Counted from the first letter of the stretch, positions 32,075-41,974 are shown. The stretch: 64,000 nt of DNA from Sphingomonas hankookensis (GCF_001619955.1 NZ_LQQO01000005.1:62001-126000); one strand, 5' to 3'. Program-made: numbers and translations. The notes: generated by a model not told the origin, from the letters alone.

Positions 32075-34306
32075 TCACCCCAGCAACGGCAGCGACCGAT
32101 AGCGCCGACCCGTAGCGGCGTGGAGCGCGTTGGCTATGGCGGGGGCGACCACCGGCACCGCCAGTTCGCTGACCCCGCCCGGATCGGCGTCGGAGTCGAC
32201 GATCTCGATCATGATCTCCGGACTGTCGGCAAGCCGCGGCAGGTTCATGCCGCCGAACCCGCGCACATCGGGCAGATTGGCCGCAAAGCCGGTCGAAGCG
32301 CCGGTCGCCATCGCCATGCCGAACAACAGCCCGCCCTCGATCTGTTGGCGCACAAGGTCAGGATTGATGACCCGCCCGCAATCGACCGCGACGACCAGCC
32401 GGTCGACCTTCACCCGCTGGTTGTCGCCGATATGCGCCTCCGCCATGCAGGCGATGGCCGATCCCCGCATCCGGTGGCAGGCGATGCCCTGCGCGCTGCC
32501 CGGCACCCCGCCCTGCCAGCCGCCCATCGTGGCGACGGTCGACAGGCAGCGGGCCAGCGCCACGTCGCCGCCCAGCATCGCGATGCGAAACGAATGCGCC
32601 TCCATCCCCGCGAACCCGGCCAGTTCGTCGAGGAAACATTCGGTGAAGAACGCGGTGTAGCTATGCGCGCCCGACCGCCACCATCCGGCGGGCAATCCCA
32701 GGTCGGCGGGGTGGTGGTCGACCGCAAGGTTGGGGATGCCATAGGGCGGCACCGCGCCATCGGTCGCCAGCGCATCGCCGCGGTCGCCGGGCAATGCCAT
32801 CGCCAGCGACGCCGCGACATCGCCGCCGAGCAGCAGCCGCGCCAGGTCGCGGCCGGTGCGCGGCGCCGCGACCTGTGCCCGCCAGCCCAGGATCGTGCCG
32901 CCCCGTCCCAACCGCGCGGTCATCCGCGCGGCGGCGGGCGCGCGGTAGCGATCGGCGAGGCAATCCTCGCCGCGCGACCAGGTCAGCTGCACCGGCTTTT
33001 CCAGCTTGCGCGCCAGCACCGCCGCCTGTTCGGCGACGCGATGGTCGAGGTTCGCGCCGAACGATCCGCCGGCGATGGTCGGGTGCAGCACGACCCGATC
33101 CTCAGCGATGCCGATCGCGCGGGCGGCGGCGGCACGCGCCAGCGTCGGCGCCTGGGTCGGCATCCACAGGGTCAGCGTGCCGTCGCTCCAGTCGGCGGTG
33201 GCGCTGGTCGGCTCGATCGCGCCGTGCAGCGCGGCGGCAACGCGGTACGTCGCGGTCTGCGTCCGCCCGCCGGTGAACGCGGCGTCGATGTCGCCCGCCT
33301 CGTGCACCCGCGCCCCCTCCCCCGACAAGGCGGTGTCGAGTGCGGTGGCGATCGACGCATTGTCGACCAGCCCGTGCGTTTCGAAACGCGGCGCCATCGC
33401 ATCGACCGCGCGGTTCGCCGCCCACCAGGTCGTGGCCGCAGCGGCGACCCAGCGGTCGGTTTCCACCACGCTGACGACACCCGGCACGGCATCCGCCGCC
33501 GGCTTGTCGATGCTCAGCAGCCGCGTGTCGCCGATCGGCCCCTGCCGGATCGAGGCGAAGACCATGCCGGGTTTGCGCACATCGGCGGCGAAGGTCGCGC
33601 TGCCATCGACCTTGGCCGGGGCGTCCAGTCGCGGCTGCGCCGTGCCGACCAGCCGCTTTTCGTCGCCGACGCGGTAGGGCAGTTCGCCGCCGGGCAGGCT
33701 TTCGCCCGCCGCCGCTGCCGCCAGCACGCCGAAGCGTTCGCGGCGTTCGCCCATCACCACGAAGCCGTCCGCCGTCCCGCAACTGCGCCAGTCGCCACCC
33801 CATGCCCGCGCCGCCGCCTTGCACAGCAACACGCGTGCCGCCGCGCCGGCTTCCCTGAGCGGCGCTTCGAACCGGCGGATCGAGGTCGACCCGGCGGTCA
33901 GCATCAACGCGGTGCGTTCGGCATGGGCCGCGCGGGTAGCGGCGGGCAGCAGCGCCAGCGCGTCACCAAACAGGATGCCAGCGGCCAGCGGATTGGCGTA
34001 GAGCGGGTTGATCGGCGCCGCCTCCACCGCGACGGTGCGCCAGTCCGCGCCCAGTTCGTCGGCGACGATCTGCGGCAGGGCGGTATAGACGCCCTGCCCA
34101 TGCTCCGCCTGTGGCACGGCGACGGTGACCTGCCCATCGGCGCCGATCTTGAGATATGGGCCGAAGATGCTCTCCCCCTCCGCCGCCGCGAGATTGACGC
34201 CATAGCGCCGCGGCCACAGCCCCCAGGCGACAATCAACCCGACCCCGGCCCCGCCCCCGATCAGCAGGCGGCGACGGGTGATGCGGGGGGTGGTCGGTTC
34301 GGCCAT
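32075..34306 (-). CDS. Xanthine dehydrogenase-family molybdopterin-binding subunit, Tat-exported (IorB-like)
   Basis: A 743-aa molybdenum-hydroxylase large subunit resembling isoquinoline 1-oxidoreductase beta. A Tat signal ITRRRLLIGGGAGVGLIVAW is at residues 9-28. Mo-pterin contacts are suggested by QAEHGQGVYTALPQIVADEL near residue 67, GGSFGANLDHRVAEQAAVLA near residue 420, and PVVAPAIANALHAATGRRYR at the end. The usual small [2Fe-2S] subunit gene (IorA) is not adjacent on either side. The substrate (an aldehyde or N-heterocycle) cannot be told from sequence. Confidence 0.9.
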   Translation of the reverse strand: MAEPTTPRITRRRLLIGGGAGVGLIVAWGLWPRRYGVNLAAAEGESIFGPYLKIGADGQVTVAVPQAEHGQGVYTALPQIVADELGADWRTVAVEAAPINPLYANPLAAGILFGDALALLPAATRAAHAERTALMLTAGSTSIRRFEAPLREAGAAARVLLCKAAARAWGGDWRSCGTADGFVVMGERRERFGVLAAAAAGESLPGGELPYRVGDEKRLVGTAQPRLDAPAKVDGSATFAADVRKPGMVFASIRQGPIGDTRLLSIDKPAADAVPGVVSVVETDRWVAAAATTWWAANRAVDAMAPRFETHGLVDNASIATALDTALSGEGARVHEAGDIDAAFTGGRTQTATYRVAAALHGAIEPTSATADWSDGTLTLWMPTQAPTLARAAAARAIGIAEDRVVLHPTIAGGSFGANLDHRVAEQAAVLARKLEKPVQLTWSRGEDCLADRYRAPAAARMTARLGRGGTILGWRAQVAAPRTGRDLARLLLGGDVAASLAMALPGDRGDALATDGAVPPYGIPNLAVDHHPADLGLPAGWWRSGAHSYTAFFTECFLDELAGFAGMEAHSFRIAMLGGDVALARCLSTVATMGGWQGGVPGSAQGIACHRMRGSAIACMAEAHIGDNQRVKVDRLVVAVDCGRVINPDLVRQQIEGGLLFGMAMATGASTGFAANLPDVRGFGGMNLPRLADSPEIMIEIVDSDADPGGVSELAVPVVAPAIANALHAATGRRYRSLPLLG

Positions 34307-34388
34307 GGGGTTGCCGTAGCAAATGCTCCCCGATGTGGGGAGGGGGCGTGGGGTGGCGGGTTAGGTCGTGAACCCTTCCGCCTCAAAC

Positions 34389-34576
34389 GTCACCCCGGGC
34401 TTGACCCGAGGTCCCGCTTGCTGAGCCTCGCCGTGAACGTCACCCCAGCGAAGGCCGGGATCTCCCCGTTGCAGCACGGGGCAGGAGCCGCTCGATGCCC
34501 CAGCCTTCGCTGGGGCGACGGTTTGGGGTGCCGTCAGGAAGAAGAAGCGGGACCCCGGATCGAGCCCGGGGTGACG
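34389..34576. repeat. R3 pair nested inside an R1 pair
   Basis: The R1 left arm (34389-34420, GTCACCCCGGGCTTGACCCG...) and right arm (about 34545-34576, GCGGGACCCCGGATCGAGCC-CGGGGTGACG) are separated by a complete R3 pair (34439-34522, CACCCCAGCGAAGGC...GCCTTCGCTGGGGCGACG). It fills the 293-base gap between the oxidoreductase and grx4 genes. A partial R6 arm (CTCCCCGATGTGGGGAGG) lies at 34326. Confidence 0.8.
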
Positions 34577-34599
34577 GAGGGTTCCGGGAGAGGCGGCTT

Positions 34600-34920
34600 T
34601 TACGCCGCCTTGCCGCCCAGCAGCTCGGCCAGCTCGCCGCTCTCGTACATTTCCATCATGATGTCAGACCCGCCGACGAATTCGCCGTTGACATAGAGTT
34701 GCGGAATGGTCGGCCAGTCCGAATAGGCCTTGATGCCCTGGCGGATGCCCTGGTCCTGCAGCACGTCGACGCTTTCGAACTGGGTGTTCAGGTGGTTAAG
34801 GATTGCAACCGCGCGGCTGGAAAAGCCGCACTGCGGGAATAGCGGGCTGCCCTTCATGAACAGCACCACCGGGTTGTTCTTCACCACCGCGTCGATGCGG
34901 GCATGGGTATCGTCGGTCAT
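34600..34920 (-). CDS. grxD: Monothiol glutaredoxin, Grx4 family
   Basis: A 106-aa glutaredoxin with the monothiol active site CGFS in KGSPLFPQCGFSSRAVAIL. WPTIPQLYVNGEFVGGSDIMMEM binds glutathione. The family carries and transfers [2Fe-2S] clusters with BolA. I chose the ATG at 34920 because AGGAA lies about 7 bases upstream; the ATG at 34926 would touch the ribosome-binding site. It follows bolA and the DUF1476 gene on the same strand. Confidence 0.96.
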   Translation of the reverse strand: MTDDTHARIDAVVKNNPVVLFMKGSPLFPQCGFSSRAVAILNHLNTQFESVDVLQDQGIRQGIKAYSDWPTIPQLYVNGEFVGGSDIMMEMYESGELAELLGGKAA

Positions 34921-34951
34921 TGTCATTTCCTTTTGGCGCCGTGTCGGCGAT

Positions 34952-35188
34952 TCAATCCTGGGGAACGGCAGTGGTCAGTTGCAGCGCATGGAGTTCGCCC
35001 CCCATCCGCCCGCCGAGCGCGGCATAGACCGCGCGCTGCTGCGCGATGCGCGGCTTACCCCGGAAACTTCCCGACACGACCCGCGCGGCATAATGGTCGC
35101 CGTCGCCCGCCAGATCGGTGATCTCGACCACGGCATCGGGGATCGCGGCGACGATCAATGCCTCGATCGCCTGTGCTTCCATCGGCAT
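34952..35188 (-). CDS. bolA: BolA family protein
   Basis: A 78-aa BolA-type protein. The family core is VEITDLAGDGDHYAARVVSG, then FRGKPRIAQQRAVYAALGGR, then GGELHALQLTT; the conserved His of the C-terminus acts as cluster ligand in Grx4-BolA pairs. It is directly followed by grxD (31 bases) and starts 1 base after the DUF1476 stop, so the three genes form one unit. ATGs at 35188 and 35182 are both possible. Confidence 0.95.
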   Translation of the reverse strand: MPMEAQAIEALIVAAIPDAVVEITDLAGDGDHYAARVVSGSFRGKPRIAQQRAVYAALGGRMGGELHALQLTTAVPQD

Positions 35189-35189
35189 G

Positions 35190-35513
35190 TCAGATGCTTC
35201 CGAGCAGCTGGCGACGCGCCTCGACATCGCAATCGGCCAGCGCCTGGCGAATCTGCGCTTCGTCGGTATCGACACCCGCGGCGGCGAGGTCGGACAGCAG
35301 CTTGCGGATCACGTCGTCGTCGCCGACTTCCTCGAAATCGGCCTGCACGACCGAGGTCGCATAGGCATCGGTCTCGGCCGGGGTCAGCTCCATCCGCTCG
35401 GCCGCCCATTGGCCCAGCAGCTTGTTGCGCCGTGCCGTCACCCGAAACGCCATTTCGCCATCGCGGGCGAATTTGGCTTCAAAGGCACGTTCCCGGTCGT
35501 CGAACGTCGTCAT
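35190..35513 (-). CDS. DUF1476 protein (F1-ATPase inhibitor zeta subunit family)
   Basis: A 107-aa all-helical protein opening MTTFDDRERAFEAKFARDGE, the conserved inhibitory N-terminus. It continues RRNKLLGQWAAERMELT and EEVGDDDVIRKLLSDL. In Paracoccus the DUF1476 protein binds F1 and blocks ATP hydrolysis; sphingomonad members are less studied, so the role here is by family. It is first of the three-gene unit with bolA and grxD. Confidence 0.92.
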   Translation of the reverse strand: MTTFDDRERAFEAKFARDGEMAFRVTARRNKLLGQWAAERMELTPAETDAYATSVVQADFEEVGDDDVIRKLLSDLAAAGVDTDEAQIRQALADCDVEARRQLLGSI

Positions 35514-35609
35514 CGCATTCCCCTACTCATCCCTCCTTCGCGAGATAGGATGCGACGGGGTTACGCGCAACGGCACAGGTGTCGGGCGGAGCGGACCTCG
35601 ACAGTCGGT

Positions 35610-35697
35610 GTACCCCCGCGCAGGCGGGGGTCCAGAGCCAGGTAGAACCGGCGCTGGCGCCCGCTAACCCTGGATCCCCGCCTGCGCGGGGATACGG
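35610..35697. repeat. R2 inverted-repeat pair
   Basis: GTACCCCCGCGCAGGCGGGG-GTCC at the left mirrors GGATCCCCGCCTGCGCGGGG-ATACGG at the right. It ends next to the stop codon of the quinone oxidoreductase gene. Confidence 0.85.
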
Positions 35698-36693
35698 TTA
35701 GATCACCACCACCAGCTTCCCGATGACCTTGCGCGCGGCCAGCGCGGCAATTGCCTCGCCACCACGCTCCAGCGGGAACGTGCCCGTCACGCGCGGCGCG
35801 ATCCGGCCCTCGTCCCACAGGCGGAACAAGGTCGCGACGTGCGCGGCATTCGCCGCCGGATCGCGCATCGCGAACGCGCCCCAGAACACGCCGCACACGT
35901 CGCAGCTTTTCAGCAGCGTCAGGTTGAGCGGCAGCTTCGGGATGCCCGCCGGGAAGCCGACGACCAGATAGCGCCCCTCCCACCCGACGCTGCGCAGCGC
36001 GGGTTCGGCATAGTCGCCACCGACCGGGTCGAACACCACGTCCGCGCCCTTGGGCCCCACCGCCGCCTTGAACGCCTCGGCCAGCGCCCGCGATGCGTCC
36101 TTGTCGAGCGGGGCGTGGGGGTAGACGACCGTCTCGTCCGCGCCCGCGTCCTTTGCAGCCGCCGCCTTTTCTTCCGAGGATACCGCCGCGACGACCCGCG
36201 CGCCGAACGCCTTGCCCAGTTCGATCGAGGCAAGGCCGACGCCGCCTGCCGCGCCCAGCACCAGCAGCGTCTGCCCCTCGCCCAGTCGGCCGCGATCGAG
36301 CAGCGCATGGATCGACGTGGCATAGGTCAGCAGCAGCGCCGCGCCATCTTCGAAACTGCGGTTTGGTGGCAGGCGGTGGAGCGCGGCGGCAGGCACCGCC
36401 AGCTTCTCGACCATGCCGCCATGGCCGGTGACCGCCACGACCCGGTCGCCGACCGCCCAGCCGGTGACGCCGTCGCCGATGCTGTCGATCACGCCCGCCA
36501 CTTCGCCACCCGGCGCGAACGGGCGTTCGGGGCGGAACTGGTATTTATCTTCGATAATCAGGAGGTCGGGATAGTTTACCGCACATGCCCTGACCGCAAT
36601 GACGACCTGACCCCGGCCCGCGACCGGGTCCGGCAGGTCGCCGATGGTCAGCGTGTCAGGTCCGCCCGTTTCCTTCGACAGCAACGCCCGCAT
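35698..36693 (-). CDS. NADPH:quinone oxidoreductase family protein (zinc-free MDR)
   Basis: A 331-aa medium-chain reductase/dehydrogenase. The cofactor motif is [22 protein letters not shown]. The catalytic-zinc cysteine is absent (CAVNYPDLL replaces it), as in quinone or enoyl reductases of this group. GSDTVVYPH-like and [28 protein letters not shown] match YhdH/QOR2-type proteins. The ATG at 36693 follows AGGAGAG and overlaps the leuD end by 38 bases. It is the last gene of the leu cluster. Confidence 0.92.
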   Translation of the reverse strand: MRALLSKETGGPDTLTIGDLPDPVAGRGQVVIAVRACAVNYPDLLIIEDKYQFRPERPFAPGGEVAGVIDSIGDGVTGWAVGDRVVAVTGHGGMVEKLAVPAAALHRLPPNRSFEDGAALLLTYATSIHALLDRGRLGEGQTLLVLGAAGGVGLASIELGKAFGARVVAAVSSEEKAAAAKDAGADETVVYPHAPLDKDASRALAEAFKAAVGPKGADVVFDPVGGDYAEPALRSVGWEGRYLVVGFPAGIPKLPLNLTLLKSCDVCGVFWGAFAMRDPAANAAHVATLFRLWDEGRIAPRVTGTFPLERGGEAIAALAARKVIGKLVVVI

Positions 36694-37285
36694 GTCCGCT
36701 CTCCTGGTGGAGCCACGGTCGGGCACTGGCCACGCCGGACTCATATTTCGAAATCGCGGTATCTTGTGCCAGCGTCATGCCGATCTCGTCCAGCCCTTCC
36801 ATCAGGCATTGGCGACGAAAGGGGTCGAGCTCGAAGGGAAAACGATCCTGATACGGGGTGGTGACAGTCATCGTCTCCAGATCGACGGCAACCATGTCGG
36901 TCTTCGCGACCTCGACCAGGCGATCGATCGCGTCCTGTGGCAGGACAACGGTGACGATCCCGTTCTTGATCGCGTTGCCGGAGAAGATGTCGGAAAAGCT
37001 CGGCGCGATCACCGCCCTGACCCCCATGTCGGTAAGCGCCCAGGCGGCATGTTCGCGGCTCGACCCGCAGCCGAAATTCTCGCCCGCGATCAGCACCGGC
37101 GCGCCGGCATAGCGCGGATCGTCGAAGATATTGTCCGGTTCCGCCCGCACGCTTTCGAACGCGCCCTTGCCCAGCCCTTCGCGGGTGGTGGTCTTCAGCC
37201 AGTGCGCCGGGATGATGATGTCGGTGTCGATATTCTTGGCGCCCCACGGATAGGCGCGCCCTTCGACCTTGGTGATCGGTTCCAT
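36656..37285 (-). CDS. leuD: 3-isopropylmalate dehydratase small subunit
   Basis: A 209-aa swivel-domain subunit for leucine synthesis, partner of LeuC. Motifs: [33 protein letters not shown], and [16 protein letters not shown]. The C-terminus ([24 protein letters not shown]) runs past the usual end and overlaps the next gene. The start shares one base with the stop of the upstream MBL gene (TGATG), implying coupled translation. Confidence 0.97.
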   Translation of the reverse strand: MEPITKVEGRAYPWGAKNIDTDIIIPAHWLKTTTREGLGKGAFESVRAEPDNIFDDPRYAGAPVLIAGENFGCGSSREHAAWALTDMGVRAVIAPSFSDIFSGNAIKNGIVTVVLPQDAIDRLVEVAKTDMVAVDLETMTVTTPYQDRFPFELDPFRRQCLMEGLDEIGMTLAQDTAISKYESGVASARPWLHQESGHAGVAVEGNGRT

Positions 37286-38118
37286 CAGCGCGCCGATGCC
37301 GGGAAGGCCGGCAGCTTGGCGACATCGCCCGGTTCATGTTGCAGGATCACGGTCGCCTTCACATTGCCCGCCAGCTTCTTGAACCGGTCGAGCGAGGCGA
37401 GCGTAGCCGCGCGATCGGTGTTGAACGGCGGCACCCCGTTCGTGTCGTAATTTTCCCGGAAATGGGCAAGGTCGCCGGACAGCAGCACCGGCCCCTTCCC
37501 CTTCAATACGACCAGCAGCGCGTGATGCCCCGGCGTATGGCCCGGCAGGTTCAGCAGGGTGACGCTGCCGTCGCCGAACACGTCCTTGTCGGCATCGATC
37601 GCCTCGATCTTCGCGCCGCCACCGAACCAGGGTTTGAGCGGTTCGGCACTGGTGCCGGGCTTGCCGGCACTCAGCGCATCGGCATCGCCCTTGCCGATCA
37701 GCAAGGTCGCGCCCGGAAAGCCCGCCGCCTGTCCGGTGTGGTCGAAATGATAATGGCTGATGCCGACGCGGCCGATCTGTTCGGGCTTCACGCCGATCTG
37801 CGCCAGCTGCCGCTTGATCGTCGTCGTCAGGATCGGCGACATCGCGTCGGTGTTGCTCACCGGCTGGCCGATCACCGCCTCGGGCAGGCCGGTGTCCCAC
37901 AGCATATAGTCGCTGCCGTGGCGGATGAGATAGCAGCTGGCGACCAGCCGCTTGCTTTGTCCGCTATAGGCCAGCGTGTCGGAAAAGGCGTTGAGGTCGT
38001 TGACCTGCACACCGCCGCAATCGAGCCGCCACAGCTCGACGTCGGCGGCAGGCTTGGGTGCCGGTGCCTGCGCCATCGTCAGCACCAGTGCGGCCAGTGC
38101 CGCGAGGCGTGCGATCAC
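37285..38118 (-). CDS. Secreted MBL-fold hydrolase (N-acyl-homoserine-lactonase-like family)
   Basis: A 277-aa metallo-beta-lactamase-fold protein with a signal peptide ([20 protein letters not shown]). The metal motif is [20 protein letters not shown] (HxHxDH). Later ligands lie in [15 protein letters not shown] and [17 protein letters not shown]-type naming would be 'N-acyl homoserine lactonase family', but export and sequence divergence make the substrate open. It starts with GTG at 38118, overlapping the 39-aa gene by 4 bases, and leads into leuD with a 1-base overlap. Confidence 0.88.
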   Translation of the reverse strand: MIARLAALAALVLTMAQAPAPKPAADVELWRLDCGGVQVNDLNAFSDTLAYSGQSKRLVASCYLIRHGSDYMLWDTGLPEAVIGQPVSNTDAMSPILTTTIKRQLAQIGVKPEQIGRVGISHYHFDHTGQAAGFPGATLLIGKGDADALSAGKPGTSAEPLKPWFGGGAKIEAIDADKDVFGDGSVTLLNLPGHTPGHHALLVVLKGKGPVLLSGDLAHFRENYDTNGVPPFNTDRAATLASLDRFKKLAGNVKATVILQHEPGDVAKLPAFPASAR

Positions 38119-38234
38119 TGCCGCGCGTCCGTCCGCGACGGGGCCGCCGCCTTGGCCGGACGGACCGAGGCATAGGCGGCCGCCATGCCGCTCAGCACCG
38201 CGCCCGCAATCAACGCGATCAGAACCCGCTTCAT
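38115..38234 (-). CDS. 39-aa membrane or exported peptide between leuC and the MBL gene
   Basis: MKRVLIALIAGAVLSGMAAA opens a 39-residue frame, a basic start plus one hydrophobic helix. It ends in a short Lys/Arg/Ser tail ([14 protein letters not shown]). The ATG at 38234 is 5 bases after leuC and has GGAGTAAGG upstream. The stop overlaps the MBL start (GTGA). Tight packing on both sides argues that it is translated. No family recognised. Confidence 0.65.
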   Translation of the reverse strand: MKRVLIALIAGAVLSGMAAAYASVRPAKAAAPSRTDARQ

Positions 38235-38239
38235 CCGCC

Positions 38240-39676
38240 TTACTCCGTCACCAAATCGCGTACATCGGCCAGCCGCCCCGTCACCGCCGCCGCCGCCGCC
38301 ATCGCCGGGGAGACGAGGTGCGTCCGCGCGCCCGGTCCCTGCCGTCCTACGAAATTGCGATTGCTGGTGGAAGCACAGCGTTCGCCCGGCGGCACCTTGT
38401 CCGGGTTCATCGCCAGGCACATCGAACAGCCCGGCTCGCGCCATTCGAAGCCGGCTTCGGTAAAGATGCGGTCCAGCCCCTCGGCCTCGGCCTGGCGCTT
38501 GACCAGCCCCGATCCAGGCACGACCAGCGCCTGCTTGATCCCGCCCGCGACATGGCGCCCCTTCACGACGCTGGCCGCCGCACGCAGATCCTCGATCCGG
38601 CTGTTGGTGCAGCTGCCGATGAAGATGTAGCTGACCGGCACGTCCTGCATCCGCGTGCCGGGCGTCAGGCCCATATAGTCGAGCGATTTCTGCGCCGCGA
38701 CGCGCTTGCTCGGATCGGCGAAGCTGTCGGGCGACGGCACCACGCCGGTGATCGGCACGACATCCTCGGGGCTGGTGCCCCAGGTCAGCGACGGGGCGAT
38801 GTCGCTGGCGTGCAGCTGTACCACCTTGTCATACACCGCCCCCGCATCGCTCGGCAGCGTCCGCCAGTATTCGACGGCTTGGGTCCACGCGTCGCCCTTC
38901 GGTGCCATCGGCCGGCCCTTGAGGTACGCGAAGGTCGTCTCGTCCGGTGCGATCAGGCCGGAACGCGCGCCCCCCTCGATCGACATGTTGCTGACGGTCA
39001 GCCGCCCTTCGATCGACAGGCTGCGAATGACGTCGCCGGTATATTCGACGACATAGCCGGTGCCGCCTGCCGCCCCGGTCTTGCCGATGATCGCCAGCAC
39101 GACGTCCTTGGCCGACACGCCATAGCCGAGCGTCCCGTCGACGCGGATTTCCATCGTCTTCGATTGCTGCAGCAACAGCGTTTGGGTCGCCAGCACATGC
39201 TCGACCTCGCTGGTGCCGATGCCGAACGCCAGCGCGCCCAGCGCGCCGTGCGCGCTGGTATGGCTGTCCCCGCACACCAGGGTCGTGCCAGGCAGGGTGA
39301 AACCCTGTTCCGGCCCGACGACATGGACGATGCCCTGCTCCGCCGCCGTCGCGTCGATATAGCGGATGCCGAAATCGGGCGCGTTCTTTTCCAGCGCGGC
39401 GAGCTGGCTGGCGCTGGCCGGATCGACGGTGGGCAGGCGGTTGCCCGCCGCATCGACCCGCGGCGTTGTCGGCAGGTTGTGGTCAGGCACCGCCAGCGTC
39501 AGATCGGGCCGGCGCACGGTGCGGCCATTGGCGCGCAGCCCGGCGAACGCCTGCGGGCTGGTGACTTCGTGGACGAGATGCCGGTCGATATAGATCAGGC
39601 AGGTGCCGTCGGCGCGACGCTCGACGACATGGTCGTTCCAGATTTTCTCGTACAGGGTTTGCGGACGGCTACTCAT
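38240..39676 (-). CDS. leuC: 3-isopropylmalate dehydratase large subunit
   Basis: Aconitase-family [4Fe-4S] enzyme (478 aa) isomerising 2- and 3-isopropylmalate. Signatures: [40 protein letters not shown], cluster cysteine in [18 protein letters not shown], and two in [17 protein letters not shown]. It heads a five-gene minus-strand series: leuC, 39-aa peptide, MBL hydrolase, leuD, quinone oxidoreductase. leuB is not in the window. Confidence 0.98.
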   Translation of the reverse strand: MSSRPQTLYEKIWNDHVVERRADGTCLIYIDRHLVHEVTSPQAFAGLRANGRTVRRPDLTLAVPDHNLPTTPRVDAAGNRLPTVDPASASQLAALEKNAPDFGIRYIDATAAEQGIVHVVGPEQGFTLPGTTLVCGDSHTSAHGALGALAFGIGTSEVEHVLATQTLLLQQSKTMEIRVDGTLGYGVSAKDVVLAIIGKTGAAGGTGYVVEYTGDVIRSLSIEGRLTVSNMSIEGGARSGLIAPDETTFAYLKGRPMAPKGDAWTQAVEYWRTLPSDAGAVYDKVVQLHASDIAPSLTWGTSPEDVVPITGVVPSPDSFADPSKRVAAQKSLDYMGLTPGTRMQDVPVSYIFIGSCTNSRIEDLRAAASVVKGRHVAGGIKQALVVPGSGLVKRQAEAEGLDRIFTEAGFEWREPGCSMCLAMNPDKVPPGERCASTSNRNFVGRQGPGARTHLVSPAMAAAAAVTGRLADVRDLVTE

Positions 39677-39818
39677 GGCCGCGCGTTAACCGAAAACAGC
39701 CGCGAACGAAAGGTCTGGCGACATTTTATTACCAGCCTTGGCAAATTTCGTATTCGATCCGCGGACCCTTCGCAGGCAATCGACGTTCCTGCGCGATCCT
39801 CCTTTACGGGATCGCCCC

Positions 39819-41057
39819 ATGCCGCCCCATCCCGATCCCGCCCATGGCCGCAACGCCCGCGCCCTCGATGCGATGAACGCGTTTCTGGCCGACGTTCGCG
39901 ACGGGTTGGGACCGTATCTCGCCATCTATCTCGTGTCGGTCCGAGGGCCGACCCATGGCTGGGACGAGGCGACGGCGGGGATGGTGATGACCATCGCCGG
40001 GATCGCCGGGCTGCTGGCGACGACCCCGGCGGGCGCGCTGGTCGACCGCGTGAAGGCGAAGCGCGCGCTGCTGGTCGTCGCCGCGCTGCTGGTGACGCTG
40101 GCGTCGATTTCGCTGCCGATCGTTTCCGGCTTCTTTGCGGTCGCCGCTACCCAGTCGGTCGCGGCAGTGGCGGGGGCGGTGTTCGCGCCGGGCATCGCCG
40201 CGATTTCGCTCGGGATCGTCGGACCGAAGGCATTCACCCGCCGCGTCGGGCGCAACGAAGCGTTCAACCATGCCGGCAACGCCGTCGCCGCCGCGTTGGC
40301 CGGGCTGCTCGCGTGGAAGTTCGGCCCCGTGGTCGTCTTCTACCTGATGGGTATTCTGGCGGCGTGCAGCATTGCCGCGATCCTGTGGGTCGATGGCGAT
40401 GCGATCGACCATGACGTCGCGCGCGGGTGCGAGGGGAAGCCGGACGAATCCTGCGCGCCCACGCCCTCGCTGCTCGCCACGCTGACCGGCAATCCGGCGC
40501 TGGCGATCTTTGCCGGGGCGGCGTTCCTGTTCCACCTCGCCAATGCCGCGATGCTGCCCGCCGTCGGGCAGTTGCTGGGGCGCGAGGTCGGCGCGGGACA
40601 GGCGACGTCGCTGGTCGCCGCCTGCATCGTCGGGGCGCAGTTGGTGATGGTCCCGGTCGCGATCGTCGTTGGGCGCAACGCCGATCGCTGGGGCCACCGC
40701 CCGATCCTGCTGGTCGGCATGGGCGTGCTGGTGGCGCGCGGCGTGCTCTATAGCGTGGCCGATGCGCCGGCCTGGCTGCTGGGCGTGCAGCTTCTCGACG
40801 GGATCGGCGCGGGCATCTTCGGCGCGCTGTTGCCGGTGGTCGTCGCGGCGATCATGCGCGGCACCGGCCGGTTCAACGCGGCGCAGGGCGCGGTGGCGAC
40901 GGTGCAGGGGCTGGGCGGCGCGCTCAGCACCACGCTGGCGGGCGTGATGATCGTGCGCGGCGGATACGACGCGGCGTTCCTGCTGCTGGCGGGGATCGCG
41001 GCGGTCGGGCTGGGGTTGCTTTGGTGGAAGATGCCGGAGACGGCTTCGCGACAGTGA
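39819..41057 (+). CDS. MFS transporter
   Basis: A 412-aa major facilitator protein with about 12 helices. It starts at the ATG at 39819 (MPPHPDPAHGRNARALDAMN). The first helices contain FLADVRDGLGPYLAIYLVSV. The loop 2-3 motif is GALVDRVKAKRALLV. A central cytoplasmic loop (EGKPDESCAPTPSLL) separates the halves. It resembles DHA1-type efflux carriers; the substrate is unknown. It is divergent from leuC. Confidence 0.88.
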   Translation: MPPHPDPAHGRNARALDAMNAFLADVRDGLGPYLAIYLVSVRGPTHGWDEATAGMVMTIAGIAGLLATTPAGALVDRVKAKRALLVVAALLVTLASISLPIVSGFFAVAATQSVAAVAGAVFAPGIAAISLGIVGPKAFTRRVGRNEAFNHAGNAVAAALAGLLAWKFGPVVVFYLMGILAACSIAAILWVDGDAIDHDVARGCEGKPDESCAPTPSLLATLTGNPALAIFAGAAFLFHLANAAMLPAVGQLLGREVGAGQATSLVAACIVGAQLVMVPVAIVVGRNADRWGHRPILLVGMGVLVARGVLYSVADAPAWLLGVQLLDGIGAGIFGALLPVVVAAIMRGTGRFNAAQGAVATVQGLGGALSTTLAGVMIVRGGYDAAFLLLAGIAAVGLGLLWWKMPETASRQ

Positions 41058-41070
41058 AAGAAGGTTGTTT

Positions 41071-41329
41071 TTACGCGAAGGCGCGGAGACGCGGAGGAAG
41101 AAGTAGAAGAATTGGTTCGCGCAGAGGCGCAGAGGACGCAGAGGGGTGGCGTTCGCGGTGAAGCCCCGCCGCACCAGCGGCCTTCAGCTTTCGTCGCAAC
41201 AGGAAGAGAGGCTGCGCCGGACAGGCTGCAACCGCCGCGCCCACAGCCCCTCTGCGTCCTCTGCGCCTCTTCGCGAAAACTACCTTCTTCTCTCTCCGCG
41301 CCTCCGCGCCTTCGCGTGAACCAATTCTT
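41071..41329. repeat. R7 long inverted-repeat element, copy b
   Basis: The outer arms (TTACGCGAAGGCGCGGAGAC near 41071 and CCTCCGCGCCTTCGCGTGAA near 41301) enclose inner arms. Those are GCGCAGAGGCGCAGAGGACG near 41119 and GCGTCCTCTGCGCCTCTTCG near 41250. The centre holds about 100 bases of unrelated sequence. It fills the gap between the MFS gene and scoB. Confidence 0.82.
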
Positions 41330-41334
41330 AGACC

Positions 41335-41970
41335 TTATCCCTCGTACGCCGCCGTCGTCTTCGACCGCACTTCCTCCGCGCTCACGCCCGGAGCAGTTTC
41401 GATCAGCCGGAACGGGCTGGCATGATCGTCGCGGGCGAACACCGCGAGATCGGTGATGATCATGTCGACCACCCCCAGCCCGGTCAGCGGCAGGGTGCAT
41501 TCCGGGATGAACTTCGGGTCGCCGTTCTTGGAGGTATGCTCCATAACGACGATGATCTTCTTGACCCCGGCGACCAGGTCCATGGCGCCGCCCATGCCCT
41601 TCACCATCTTGCCCGGGATCATCCAGTTGGCGATGTCGCCCTTTTCCGACACCTCCATCGCGCCGAGCACGGTCAGGTCGATATGCCCGCCGCGGATCAT
41701 GGCGAAGCTGTCGGCGCTGCTGAAATAGACCGACTGCGGCAATTCGCTGATCGTCTGCTTGCCGGCATTGATCAGGTCGGCATCCTCTTCGCCGGCATAG
41801 GGGAACGGGCCGATGCCCAGCATCCCGTTTTCCGACTGCAGCGTCACCTCGACCCCGTCCGGGATATGGTTCGCCACCAGCGTCGGGATGCCGATGCCGA
41901 GGTTGACGTAGAAACCGTCCTTCAGCTCGCGCGCGGCGCGTGCCGCCATTTCGTCGCGGGTCCAGGCCAT
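41335..41970 (-). CDS. scoB: 3-oxoacid CoA-transferase subunit B
   Basis: A 211-aa beta subunit of a succinyl-CoA:3-ketoacid type transferase. The catalytic Glu lies in [36 protein letters not shown] and [27 protein letters not shown] are family signatures. It is separated from scoA by a phosphatase gene, whose stop lies 4 bases upstream of this start. Confidence 0.95.
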   Translation of the reverse strand: MAWTRDEMAARAARELKDGFYVNLGIGIPTLVANHIPDGVEVTLQSENGMLGIGPFPYAGEEDADLINAGKQTISELPQSVYFSSADSFAMIRGGHIDLTVLGAMEVSEKGDIANWMIPGKMVKGMGGAMDLVAGVKKIIVVMEHTSKNGDPKFIPECTLPLTGLGVVDMIITDLAVFARDDHASPFRLIETAPGVSAEEVRSKTTAAYEG

Positions 41971-41974
41971 GCGA

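Noticed and set aside
32120..34696. An 858-codon frame antisense to the molybdopterin oxidoreductase gene
   Set aside because: Same reason: Arg/Gly/Asp/His-rich translation without family features, opposite an intact gene with a Tat signal and cofactor motifs.
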